NCBI RefSeq assembly: GCF_026676115.1
Contig: NZ_JAPONB010000003.1
Location: 310,001 to 374,000, forward strand
DNA: 64,000 bases
Source of the DNA: Salinimicrobium sp. TH3
GTDB taxonomy: Bacteria > Bacteroidota > Bacteroidia > Flavobacteriales > Flavobacteriaceae
Direction: 5' to 3'
A program made the translations under genes and the position numbers. Shown piece by piece: positions 36,220 to 44,668 of this stretch (positions are counted from its first letter, which is position 1; each line of letters starts with the position of its first letter). Below the pieces are notes generated by a model. It searched no databases and had not been told where the DNA came from. It saw nothing but the letters and a program-made list of their open reading frames with translations.

Positions 36220-36703
36220 TTCCCATAAAAGACATATTGCCAAAGCTGTAACCTGGAGAATAGTAGGAACTATTGATACCATCCTTCTCTCCTGGTTTAT
36301 TTCAGGCAGTCCCTTTACAGGTCTTAAGATTGGTTTTGCAGAGGTCATTACTAAAATGGCCCTTTACTATCTTCATGAAAGAGTTTGGTTCAAGGTTATA
36401 CTGGGGGTAAAAAAGAATGGAGATGACAGTAAGAAAAGACATCTTGCAAAAACAATATCCTGGAGAGCTGTAGGAACACTCGATACCATTCTATTGGCCT
36501 GGATCATTACGGGGGATCCGGTTACCGGCTTACAAATTGGTTTTGCAGAGGTGGTAACTAAAATGATCCTTTATTACCTTCATGAAAGAACGTGGTATAA
36601 GATTGATTTTGGCTTACCAAACCGAAGAAGGAAAGAAAATATCGATAAAAAGATTGTAGAAGATGAGGAAGAATTACTGGTAGAAAATGATCAAAAAAGA
36701 TAA
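36209..36703 (+). CDS. Tandem DUF2061 membrane protein, copy 2
   Basis: 164 residues, two DUF2061 units (HIAKAVTWRIVGTIDT and HLAKTISWRAVGTLDT) with the same layout as copy 1 and a longer acidic tail of ~20 residues. I start at the ATG 36209, which gives the same 11-base overlap with cysQ as in copy 1; an in-frame ATG 9 bases upstream is possible. Function unknown. Confidence 0.85.
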   Translation: MKDSSHKRHIAKAVTWRIVGTIDTILLSWFISGSPFTGLKIGFAEVITKMALYYLHERVWFKVILGVKKNGDDSKKRHLAKTISWRAVGTLDTILLAWIITGDPVTGLQIGFAEVVTKMILYYLHERTWYKIDFGLPNRRRKENIDKKIVEDEEELLVENDQKR

Positions 36704-36786
36704 ATAAATAGCAGGGAGTTAAATATACAATAAAAAACGATAGTTAATCCTGAAAGTCATTCCTAAAATACTCGATAACAAATCTC

Positions 36787-37386
36787 ATGTCCGCCAATAT
36801 AACAAAACACAATTACCATATTTCCCGGGAAGAACGTAATAGGCAGAATGATCATAATTCCTTCGTGATCTGGTTCACAGGTCTATCCGGATCCGGGAAA
36901 TCTACTGTTGCCAATCTATTAGAGAAAGAACTATTCACGAACGGGATCAGGACGTATTCCCTTGATGGGGACAATATTCGGAGTGGCCTTAATAAAGCCT
37001 TAACCTTCTCCCTTGAGGACCGGAGGGAAAATAACAGGAGAATAGCTGAAGTAGCTAAACTTTTCATGAATGCGGGGATGGTTACTATTACCGCTTTTAT
37101 TTCTCCATTAAAAGAGGACCGCGAAGAGGCTAAAAAGGTAATTGGGCAGGATAATTTCATAGAGATCTTTGTAAACACACCTATAGAAGTCTGTGAAGAA
37201 AGAGATATTAAGGGGCTTTATAAGAAAGCGAGAGTCGGGGAAATTAAGAATTTTACTGGCATCAGTTCTCCATATGAAGCTCCCGATTATCCGGCCATTG
37301 AAATAAGAACAGAGGAGGAAACCGTGGAGGAGTCAGTAGAGAGGATAATTAAGGTTTTAAAGGAAAAATTGAAATACAATGAGTAA
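36787..37386 (+). CDS. cysC: Adenylylsulfate kinase CysC, copy 2
   Basis: 199 residues; P-loop GLSGSGKST at 32-40 and LDGDNIR as in copy 1. The N-terminal extension (HNYHISREERNRQNDHNSF) parallels copy 1. It overlaps cysD by 8 bases (4 in copy 1). Makes PAPS from APS. Confidence 0.94.
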   Translation: MSANITKHNYHISREERNRQNDHNSFVIWFTGLSGSGKSTVANLLEKELFTNGIRTYSLDGDNIRSGLNKALTFSLEDRRENNRRIAEVAKLFMNAGMVTITAFISPLKEDREEAKKVIGQDNFIEIFVNTPIEVCEERDIKGLYKKARVGEIKNFTGISSPYEAPDYPAIEIRTEEETVEESVERIIKVLKEKLKYNE

Positions 37387-38284
37387 ATATTATTTGAATT
37401 ACCTGGACGAGTTGGAATCTGAAGCCATTTTTATCCTTCGGGAAGTATGGGCTCAATTTGAAAATCCCGTCATCCTTTTTTCCGGGGGTAAGGATTCGAT
37501 TCTCGTTACCCATTTAGCTAAAAAGGCATTTTTTCCGTCCAAAATTCCTTTTGCACTCATGCACGTGGACAAAGGTCATAATTTCCCGGAAACAATTAAA
37601 TTCAGGGACGACCTTATAGAAGAATTAGAGGTGAAGTTGATCGTAGGTTCGGTGCAGGAATCTATTAATAAGGGCCGGGTAGCAGAGGAGAAAGGTAAGA
37701 ATGCTACGCGGAATGCTTTACAAATTACCACCCTGTTGGACGCTATTGAAGAAAATAAAATAGATTGTGCGATCGGGGGAGGCAGAAGGGATGAAGAGAA
37801 AGCCCGTGCCAAGGAAAGATTTTTTTCCCATAGGGATGATTTCGGTCAGTGGGATCCTAAGAACCAACGTCCTGAGTTGTGGAATCTCCTGAATGGAAAG
37901 CATTTCGAAGGGGAGCATTTCAGGGCTTTCCCAATTAGCAACTGGACAGAAATGGACGTCTGGAATTACATTAAAAGAGAAAACATTAAAATTCCGTCTT
38001 TGTACTTCGCTCATGAAAGGGAAGTGGTATTCAGAAGCAATTCCTGGATCCCCGTTTCAGAATATTTAAGACTGGAAGAAGGAGAGAAAATAGAGAAGAA
38101 AAATATTCGTTTCAGAACTTTAGGCGATATTACCATTACCGGCGGAATTGAATCTGATGCCGACACGCTGGAAAAGATTGTCCAGGAGGTTTCTGCTATG
38201 CGCAAAACCGAAAGGGGTGATCGTTCAGATGACAAACGTAGTGAGACTGCTATGGAAGATAGAAAAAAGCAAGGTTATTTCTAG
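37379..38284 (+). CDS. cysD: Sulfate adenylyltransferase subunit 2, CysD, copy 2
   Basis: 301 residues with SGGKDS at 35-40. About 89% identical by eye to copy 1, with differences spread along the chain and none in the PP-loop or the C-terminal motif; both copies therefore look functional. Confidence 0.94.
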   Translation: MSKYYLNYLDELESEAIFILREVWAQFENPVILFSGGKDSILVTHLAKKAFFPSKIPFALMHVDKGHNFPETIKFRDDLIEELEVKLIVGSVQESINKGRVAEEKGKNATRNALQITTLLDAIEENKIDCAIGGGRRDEEKARAKERFFSHRDDFGQWDPKNQRPELWNLLNGKHFEGEHFRAFPISNWTEMDVWNYIKRENIKIPSLYFAHEREVVFRSNSWIPVSEYLRLEEGEKIEKKNIRFRTLGDITITGGIESDADTLEKIVQEVSAMRKTERGDRSDDKRSETAMEDRKKQGYF

Positions 38285-38368
38285 GTACTCGTCATTCTGA
38301 ATTTATTTCAGGGGCTGGATTGAGATACTAAAGAACTCAAAATATGATTCAAAGAACCCAATTTTATT
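38285..38368. repeat. REP-like intergenic fragment between cysD and cysN copy 2
   Basis: The bases CGTCATTCTGAATTTATTTC (38290-38309) followed by GAGATACTAAAG resemble a short interspersed repeat common in Flavobacteriaceae (CATTCTGAATTTATTTCAGAATCTC type). In cassette 1 cysD and cysN are 2 bases apart, so this 84-base spacer is an insertion in copy 2. Confidence 0.5.
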
Positions 38369-39625
38369 ATGGAAATAAATAACAACCAGTTACTACGATT
38401 TACAACTGCCGGAAGTGTAGATGACGGTAAAAGTACATTAATCGGTCGCCTCTTATACGATTCCAAATCCATCTTTGAGGATCAGCTGGAGTCGGTAAGT
38501 GCCACCAGTGCAAAAAAAGGACATGATGGGGTGGATTTAGCTCTCTTTACTGATGGTCTAAAGGATGAGAGGGAACAGGGAATCACTATCGATGTCGCTT
38601 ACCGATATTTCACCACTCTTAAACGCAAATTCATTATTGCAGATACCCCGGGACATATCCAATATACCCGAAATATGGTTACCGGAGCTTCTACGGCCAA
38701 TGCAGCAGTGATCCTTATCGATGCACGCCATGGGGTAATTGAGCAAACAAAACGGCATTCGTTTATTGCTTCTTTACTCAATATTCCCCACCTGATCGTG
38801 TGTGTTAACAAAATGGATCTGGTAGATTTCTCTGAAGAAGTTTATAATAATATAATTGGTCAGTTTGAAGAGTTCTCTTCCAAGCTGTTGATGAAAGATG
38901 TGAGGTTTATTCCTATTAGTGCCTTGAAAGGTGATAATGTAGTGAATCGTTCAGAGCATATGGAATGGTATCAGAACGGAACTCTTTTAAGTACATTGGA
39001 GAACCTTCATATTAGCAGTGATATTAATAAGATCGATGCGCGTTTTCCGGTGCAAACCGTATTGCGGCCTCAGAGTGAGGATTTCCGTGATTACAGAGGT
39101 TGTGCTGGAAGAATCGCCAGTGGCATTTACCGTAAAGGTGATGAAGTAGCTGTATTGCCATCTGGATTTACTTCTAAGATAAGATCGATAAATGTCGGGG
39201 AGCAGGAAGTTGAAGAAGCTTACGCCCCAATGTCTGTTGCAATAACTCTTGAGGATGATATTGATGTAAGCAGGGGAGATATGATTGTGAAAAAAAATAA
39301 CCAACCAGAGCAGGAGCAGGAGTTTGATGTAATGCTATGCTGGTTAAACAATGGTGCTATGAAACCTCGTGCAAAGTACACGGTTATGCATACATCGAAC
39401 GAGGAACGGGCCATGATCAAGGAGGTGGTATATAAGATGGATATCAACACCTTTGAAAGAGATAGTGAAGATAAGGGTCTTGCCATGAACGATATTGCCA
39501 GAGTGAAAATTCGCACTACCCGAAGCTTAATGTTGGATTCTTATAGGGACAACCGTAATACGGGTAGTATTATTTTAATCGATGAAAGTACCAATGAAAC
39601 CGTTGCAGCGGGAATGGTAGTGTGA
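38369..39625 (+). CDS. cysN: Sulfate adenylyltransferase subunit 1 (GTPase), CysN, copy 2
   Basis: 418 residues, same length as copy 1, G motifs intact (AGSVDDGKST, ADTPGH, NKMD). Highly similar to copy 1 in the GTPase domain and more diverged in the barrel domains, for instance around FRDYRGCAGRIA. It is the last gene of the second cassette. Confidence 0.94.
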   Translation: MEINNNQLLRFTTAGSVDDGKSTLIGRLLYDSKSIFEDQLESVSATSAKKGHDGVDLALFTDGLKDEREQGITIDVAYRYFTTLKRKFIIADTPGHIQYTRNMVTGASTANAAVILIDARHGVIEQTKRHSFIASLLNIPHLIVCVNKMDLVDFSEEVYNNIIGQFEEFSSKLLMKDVRFIPISALKGDNVVNRSEHMEWYQNGTLLSTLENLHISSDINKIDARFPVQTVLRPQSEDFRDYRGCAGRIASGIYRKGDEVAVLPSGFTSKIRSINVGEQEVEEAYAPMSVAITLEDDIDVSRGDMIVKKNNQPEQEQEFDVMLCWLNNGAMKPRAKYTVMHTSNEERAMIKEVVYKMDINTFERDSEDKGLAMNDIARVKIRTTRSLMLDSYRDNRNTGSIILIDESTNETVAAGMVV

Positions 39626-40032
39626 CATTAAATGCTTAGCTGGTCAGGCAGGAGTTCCCTTTATAGAAAATTCGGGAAGTCTAAGTTGATGATAATGTTT
39701 GATCTTTAAATTTTACTGAATACTGCCGCAATTTGCACTGGTGAACGTTCCTATTAAGTTCTCAGGTCTACGGGAATAGTGAAGGAGTTTATTTTCCACT
39801 TAAGATGATTTCTTATCATCTTGTAAAGGTCTATACCGCTATTACGAAAAGGTATCAAAATTTGAAGAATGGTAAAAGAAGATCATTCTTTTTCAAGACC
39901 TTTCTGAAAATCTTTACCCAGCCAGTCTCCGCCCGTGCGCTTCTGAAAAAAATCTGCTCTTTTAATTTCTTTCAAAACTAAGAAAAAATTTGTTCTTTAG
40001 TTTCCTTTGGCCTTATATTCGAACCCGTTAAA
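39626..40032. other. Gene-free upstream flank of sulfotransferase
   Basis: About 400 bases of low-G+C DNA with no frame I can support. The end carries a promoter-like pair (39989-40021). No inverted repeat or transposase remnant was recognised. Confidence 0.5.
39989..40021 (+). promoter_or_regulatory. Possible sulfotransferase promoter
   Basis: TTTG, 21 bases, then TATATTCG, one mismatch from TAnnTTTG, 11 bases before the ATG. It lies in AT-rich, resident-type DNA just outside the high-G+C gene. Confidence 0.42.
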
Positions 40033-40839
40033 ATGACAAAAATCGGAATGGATATGAGACCTGACTTTCTAGTGGTAGGTGCTACCAAGGCTGGAACGAC
40101 GACGCTCCAGGGTTACCTCGGGATGCATCCAGAAATCTACATGCACCCTAATGACTTGCACTTCTTCAGTGATGACGGTCGGTATAGTAGAGGGTCGGAT
40201 TGGTACCGCGCACAATTTTCGGAGGCTGCTGCCTATACGGCTGTGGGTGAGAAATCGCCGACCTACTCCTGGGATGACAGAGCTCCTGACCGCATCTACG
40301 CCTATGATCCTGATGTGAAGCTTGTTTGGATCCTGCGTGAGCCTATCGCACGGGCACATTCGCATTACTGGCAAATGGTATGGAGTGGAGGGGAGTACAT
40401 GAGCTTTGAACAGTGCTTCTACCATAAGCGACACTGTATCCAACGCAGCGTCTATGCGGACCAAGTGGAGAGGTACCTCGCCTTATGGCCGGTCGAGCAG
40501 ATGTACTTCCTCACGTTCGAGAACATGATCAGCAATCCGCTTGCTACCATGAACGGGTTGTTCGATTTCCTAGGTGTGCCTCCGCGGGATTCGCTGCGGG
40601 ACGAGGTCCACGCACGGAAGGCTACGAAGTATCCGCGCTACCCCTGGATAAATTACCCCTTCGTAGTAACTGGGGCGCATGGGCGTGTGGCTCAGGTGAT
40701 ACGTTCTAGTGCTCTGCGCCTCACCACCACCCCGAAAAAAACAAAGATTGATCCGGGATTGCGAGACGAGATGGAGGCGTTCTTCGCGCCACACAACGAG
40801 CGTCTGAACGAGCTCGTGGGCGTTACCTATAGGTACTGA
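40033..40839 (+). CDS. PAPS-dependent sulfotransferase, probable recent acquisition
   Basis: 268-residue sulfotransferase. The 5'-phosphosulfate loop is VVGATKAGTTTLQ (14-26) and the 3'-phosphate motif REPIARAHSHYW places Arg102 and Ser110 at the normal 8-residue distance. Both loops are intact, so it should use the PAPS made by the adjacent cassettes, probably on a glycan; the acceptor is unknown. Base composition is unlike everything around it: hand counts of two 60-base stretches give 52% and 63% G+C against about 22-40% next door. It uses codons such as CGC, CGG and CTG rarely seen in the neighbours. Start at 40033 is the first ATG; 40048 and 40054 are alternatives. Confidence 0.9.
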   Translation: MTKIGMDMRPDFLVVGATKAGTTTLQGYLGMHPEIYMHPNDLHFFSDDGRYSRGSDWYRAQFSEAAAYTAVGEKSPTYSWDDRAPDRIYAYDPDVKLVWILREPIARAHSHYWQMVWSGGEYMSFEQCFYHKRHCIQRSVYADQVERYLALWPVEQMYFLTFENMISNPLATMNGLFDFLGVPPRDSLRDEVHARKATKYPRYPWINYPFVVTGAHGRVAQVIRSSALRLTTTPKKTKIDPGLRDEMEAFFAPHNERLNELVGVTYRY

Positions 40840-41465
40840 TCTGACGTGCTCTTGGCGATGCTTGCTGGTACGCCGCATTTCCACCACCCACTTTTTTTTC
40901 GGCAATATAAAAAGTAATTATAGAACTGGATCAGCTGAAGATTTTAGATGAAAGGTAAACCCAACTAAGAACACTTACAGAATTCTATAGAGGCAAAGAT
41001 CTGAAAAAGGCAGGAAATCTGCATAAATTTTATTTGTACTTGTAATTCGCGCAGAAGTCAGCTGGCTAGCTAGCAAATTAGCACAGGCAATTACTAAATC
41101 AGTACAATCCAGGCTCAGCTTTAGACATTTCTCCATATATTTTTCTCCCATATACTGATCTACACAGATTATCGTAGCTGTTACACAGTAATATCAGTTG
41201 TCAATGACATTGTTGAAATTTTAACTTAATTATTTCATTTTACGGCTATTTTAAAAAAGCTTTCCTTATTTTATAAAATTTTCATTTTCTTTTCGGACAA
41301 AGTGCCCAAGGGAAATTCACAAAACTTTTCTGGAATTTTTGCTGTATAAATGAAAAAAAAGATCTCGCTTTTAAAGAACAGCGGTGATTTGATTCTATTT
41401 CCTCTTCAAATGACATGAGATTATAGTCTGCTGATTCCAGAAAAAAGTAATTAAACTATCATTTT

Positions 41466-41480
41466 TCACAGTTCTTTAAG
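41466..41480 (+). promoter_or_regulatory. Shared 15-base upstream element, copy 2
   Basis: TCACAGTTCTTTAAG, identical to 35336-35350, 57 bases before the epimerase start and 33 bases before its -7 element. Confidence 0.4.
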
Positions 41481-41492
41481 GTTGTTTGCGGC

Positions 41493-41520
41493 TTGTATTG
41501 GAGGCATTATCTTATATTTG
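41493..41520 (+). promoter_or_regulatory. Promoter of UDP-glucuronate epimerase gene
   Basis: TTG (41493-41495), 17 bases, TATATTTG (41513-41520), then 17 bases to the ATG. Confidence 0.52.
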
Positions 41521-41537
41521 AAAATTAAAATTTAGAA

Positions 41538-42572
41538 ATGCCGGAAAAATCAGACCAGAGAAAAATTTTAGTTACAGGGGCTGCCGGCTTCATAGGCTTT
41601 CATCTAGTAAGGAAATTACTGGATTTGGACTATGAAATTGTTGGTATTGATAACATCAACGATTACTATGATATTGATCTAAAGTATGATCGTCTCAAGG
41701 AGCTGGGAATCGATAGAAAAGCTGCAGAAAATTTTAATGAAAAGGTTCAAAGTGAGCATCAGTTCCGTTTTACATTCATTAGAGTAAATCTTGAAGACCG
41801 CGAACAACTTCCCAAGATATTTGCTGAGAACAATTTTGAGCAGGTTTGCAACCTTGCTGCACAGGCAGGAGTGAGGTACAGTTTAGAAAATCCTGAAGCT
41901 TACGTTGACAGTAACGTGGTCGGGTTTTTAAATCTTTTAGAATGTTGTAGAAACTATAAAGTTGAACATTTAATATATGCCAGTAGTTCGAGTGTATATG
42001 GACAAAATGAAAAGGTGCCATTTTCAGTTGAAGATAACGTAGATCATCCTATAAGTCTCTATGCGGCTACCAAGAAAAGTAATGAGTTAATGGCTCATAC
42101 CTACAGTCATCTTTTTAAGTTTAAAACCACAGGTTTACGATTTTTTACGGTTTATGGTCCCTGGGGAAGGCCAGACATGGCAATGTTCTTGTTCACCGAC
42201 GCAATTATAAACAATAAGCCTATTAAAGTCTTCAATAATGGAAACCTTGAGCGGGACTTTACATACATTGATGATATCGTTGAAGGGATTGTAAAAATTG
42301 TAGAACCTGAAAAGGAAGTTCCTGCACCTTTGTACTCTCTGTACAACATTGGAAATAGCAAACCGGTAAAGCTTATGGAATTTATAAACGAAATAGAGAA
42401 GCAAATAGGGGTGAAGGCTGAAAAACAAATGTATCCTATGCAACCGGGAGATGTAAGGAGAACCTGGGCTGACGTTGAATCCTTAAAGGAAGATTTTAAT
42501 TATAATCCCAATACCCCGGTTTCGACAGGAGTGAAAAATTTCATAGACTGGTTTAAAAATTATTATAATTGA
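41538..42572 (+). CDS. UDP-glucuronate 4-epimerase
   Basis: 344-residue SDR epimerase giving UDP-galacturonate from UDP-glucuronate. The Rossmann loop GAAGFIGFHL, the family segment GIDNINDYYD and the sequence YGPWGRPDMAMFLF distinguish the UDP-GlcA epimerases (Gla/Cap1J) from GalE; the YAATK catalytic pair is present. With ugd it would supply GalA to the glycan. Confidence 0.88.
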   Translation: MPEKSDQRKILVTGAAGFIGFHLVRKLLDLDYEIVGIDNINDYYDIDLKYDRLKELGIDRKAAENFNEKVQSEHQFRFTFIRVNLEDREQLPKIFAENNFEQVCNLAAQAGVRYSLENPEAYVDSNVVGFLNLLECCRNYKVEHLIYASSSSVYGQNEKVPFSVEDNVDHPISLYAATKKSNELMAHTYSHLFKFKTTGLRFFTVYGPWGRPDMAMFLFTDAIINNKPIKVFNNGNLERDFTYIDDIVEGIVKIVEPEKEVPAPLYSLYNIGNSKPVKLMEFINEIEKQIGVKAEKQMYPMQPGDVRRTWADVESLKEDFNYNPNTPVSTGVKNFIDWFKNYYN

Positions 42573-42647
42573 TTGGACAGAGAGCCTTAGTTGGTAATTT
42601 TTGCAATTGTTTAAGAAACCAAAAGCATGCTCTCTTTTTTTAAGTAT

Positions 42648-42655
42648 TATCTTTG
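42648..42655 (+). promoter_or_regulatory. -7 element upstream of ABC exporter
   Basis: TATCTTTG about 150 bases before the exporter start. No -33 match. Confidence 0.33.
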
Positions 42656-42805
42656 CTAGCTATTTTAATCGAGCAAGACAATCCTTCAACGGTTAAACTA
42701 GGTAATCTGTTGCATTAAGTATATTCAAGTGAGGACTTCAGGAACATTCCTTGAAAATATTGCAGCTTAAAATTTGACTTAATAGCCGGTTTAAAAAATA
42801 AACTA

Positions 42806-44596
42806 TTGATTAAAAATTTTATCAAAAAGTACTTTGAGAGTTTTTCTTTTTTTTACTCTTATTTAGGGTACAAAGTATTTGTCATATTTGCTTTAAATAT
42901 TTTAGTAGGGGTTCTGGATGGATTAGGACTTACCATGTTTCTGCCTTTACTACAATTAGTTAGTGATTCTTCTGAAATTGATCCTGAAAAGCTGGGTAAA
43001 ATGGCTTTCATTGTGGAATTTATTACAGATTTGGGACTTCCTCTTAATCTAGGTTCCGTGTTGTTGTTCATGGTTATTTTCTTTTTTGGAAAGGCCTTAA
43101 CTCAGTATTTAGCCGGAATCTATAGGGTTTCTGTGCGGGAAGGATTTGTGAAAAGATTAAGGACTACCAACGTCAGGAGACTGAGCAAGTTAGCCTATAA
43201 ATATTTTGTAACCTCAGATGTCGGTCGTATTCAGAATACGTTAACTGGAGAAGTAGATCGTGTCGCGGCTTCTTTCCAAACATATTTTAAAACCATAGAA
43301 GCCTTTGTGCTTGTGGTGGTGTATATGGCTTTTGCTTTTAGCATTGATCCTGAATTTGCAGTGCTCGTTACAATAGGAGGGATTCTTACAAATTTTTTAT
43401 ATAAACATTTATATAGAAATACTCGTGGCTTTTCGCGAACCCTGACCGGTGAAAATAATATTTTTCAGAGTTTGATAATCCAAAATGTAGCTAATTATAA
43501 ATATTTGAAAGCAACAGGATCGCTAGAAAGATATGGGGACAAATTAAACAAATCTATAGATAGAATTCAGGAAACCAACACGAAAATAGGCAGGTTAGAA
43601 TCATTGTTGTATGCTGGCAGAGAACCTATTTTAATTCTTGTTGTTGTTTGTGTGATTTTTATACAAACTAGTGTCTTAGGTTCTGAGCTTGGACCTATTT
43701 TGATGAGTTTATTGTTCTTCTACCGAGCTTTGACATACTTAATGCAGATGCAGACAAATTGGAATAAATTTCTTGCTGTTTCGGGCTCTTTGGAAAATAT
43801 GGTTTCTTTTGGAAAGGAACTTGCGGGAAACAAAGAGCCCAGTGGAGCGGGTGAGCTGAAAGATGAAATCGAAAAACTAGAATTACATGATATTTCATTC
43901 TATTATGATGAAACACCTGTTTTAAAGAAAATATCGTTAACTATTGCTAAAAATGAAACCGTAGCTTTTGTGGGAGAAAGTGGTAGCGGGAAAACTACCA
44001 TTGTAAATATAGTTTGTGGTCTTTTGCCTGTAGACAAGGGATCTTACTTAATCAATGGAAATAATATTGAAGATATAGATAAGAGTGACCTGCAGAAGAG
44101 AATAGGTTATATTACTCAGGACCCTGTAATTTTCAATGATACCCTATATAATAATGTCACCTTTTGGAGTGAAAGAACTAAAGAAAATGAGGAGAAATTC
44201 TGGAAGGCAGTTAAGCAGGCAGCAATAGTAGATTACATAAAGGAGCTTCCGGAAAAGGAAGATGCGGTTCTGGGAAACAATGGTATTAACTTAAGTGGGG
44301 GGCAAAGACAAAGGATTTCTATAGCCAGGGAATTATTCAAGCAGGTGGAGATCCTTATTTTGGACGAAGCGACATCTGCTTTGGATTCTGAAACAGAAAA
44401 AGCGATCCAGCACAATATAGATCAGCTTAAAGGGGATTATACTATGTTAATTGTTGCTCACAGAATTTCCACGATTAAAAATGCTGATAGAATAGTGGTA
44501 ATGAAGAATGGCAAGATAAGTAACATTGGAAGTTTTTCGAATTTGGTTGAAGAATCTAAGTATTTTCAGAAGCTGGTGGAGTTGCAGGAAATTTGA
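42806..44596 (+). CDS. ABC exporter, fused permease/ATPase (PglK/MsbA-like)
   Basis: 596-residue half-transporter: six N-terminal helices, then an ATPase with Walker A GESGSGKTT (~390), signature LSGGQRQ (~496) and Walker B LILDEATSALD. Genes of this kind in glycan loci resemble PglK, which flips lipid-linked oligosaccharides. It is a second export candidate besides the Wzx-like flippase at 29171. The start is TTG; the codon context (MIKNFIKKYFESF) leads directly into the first helix. Confidence 0.9.
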   Translation: MIKNFIKKYFESFSFFYSYLGYKVFVIFALNILVGVLDGLGLTMFLPLLQLVSDSSEIDPEKLGKMAFIVEFITDLGLPLNLGSVLLFMVIFFFGKALTQYLAGIYRVSVREGFVKRLRTTNVRRLSKLAYKYFVTSDVGRIQNTLTGEVDRVAASFQTYFKTIEAFVLVVVYMAFAFSIDPEFAVLVTIGGILTNFLYKHLYRNTRGFSRTLTGENNIFQSLIIQNVANYKYLKATGSLERYGDKLNKSIDRIQETNTKIGRLESLLYAGREPILILVVVCVIFIQTSVLGSELGPILMSLLFFYRALTYLMQMQTNWNKFLAVSGSLENMVSFGKELAGNKEPSGAGELKDEIEKLELHDISFYYDETPVLKKISLTIAKNETVAFVGESGSGKTTIVNIVCGLLPVDKGSYLINGNNIEDIDKSDLQKRIGYITQDPVIFNDTLYNNVTFWSERTKENEEKFWKAVKQAAIVDYIKELPEKEDAVLGNNGINLSGGQRQRISIARELFKQVEILILDEATSALDSETEKAIQHNIDQLKGDYTMLIVAHRISTIKNADRIVVMKNGKISNIGSFSNLVEESKYFQKLVELQEI

Positions 44597-44668
44597 TTCT
44601 TACTGGACTATTAAAAGAGCGAATGGATATGATGAAGAAAACCTTTTATAATAATTAAAAAATATAAA

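Larger units (their letters stand above)
40840..41537. other. Gene-free stretch after sulfotransferase
   Basis: About 700 bases. The first ~65 bases are still G+C-rich, then the sequence returns sharply to AT-rich at about 40905. Translated fragments show no known family, so any former gene is too decayed to name. It ends with the 15-base repeat element and a promoter for the next gene. Confidence 0.55.

Noticed and set aside
40069-40905. Several long frames on both strands in the sulfotransferase region
   Set aside because: High G+C lowers stop-codon frequency, so these are expected shadows of the real gene.
41041-41200. Remnant of a transposase in the gap after the sulfotransferase
   Set aside because: Six-frame reading gives only short fragments with no recognisable motif.
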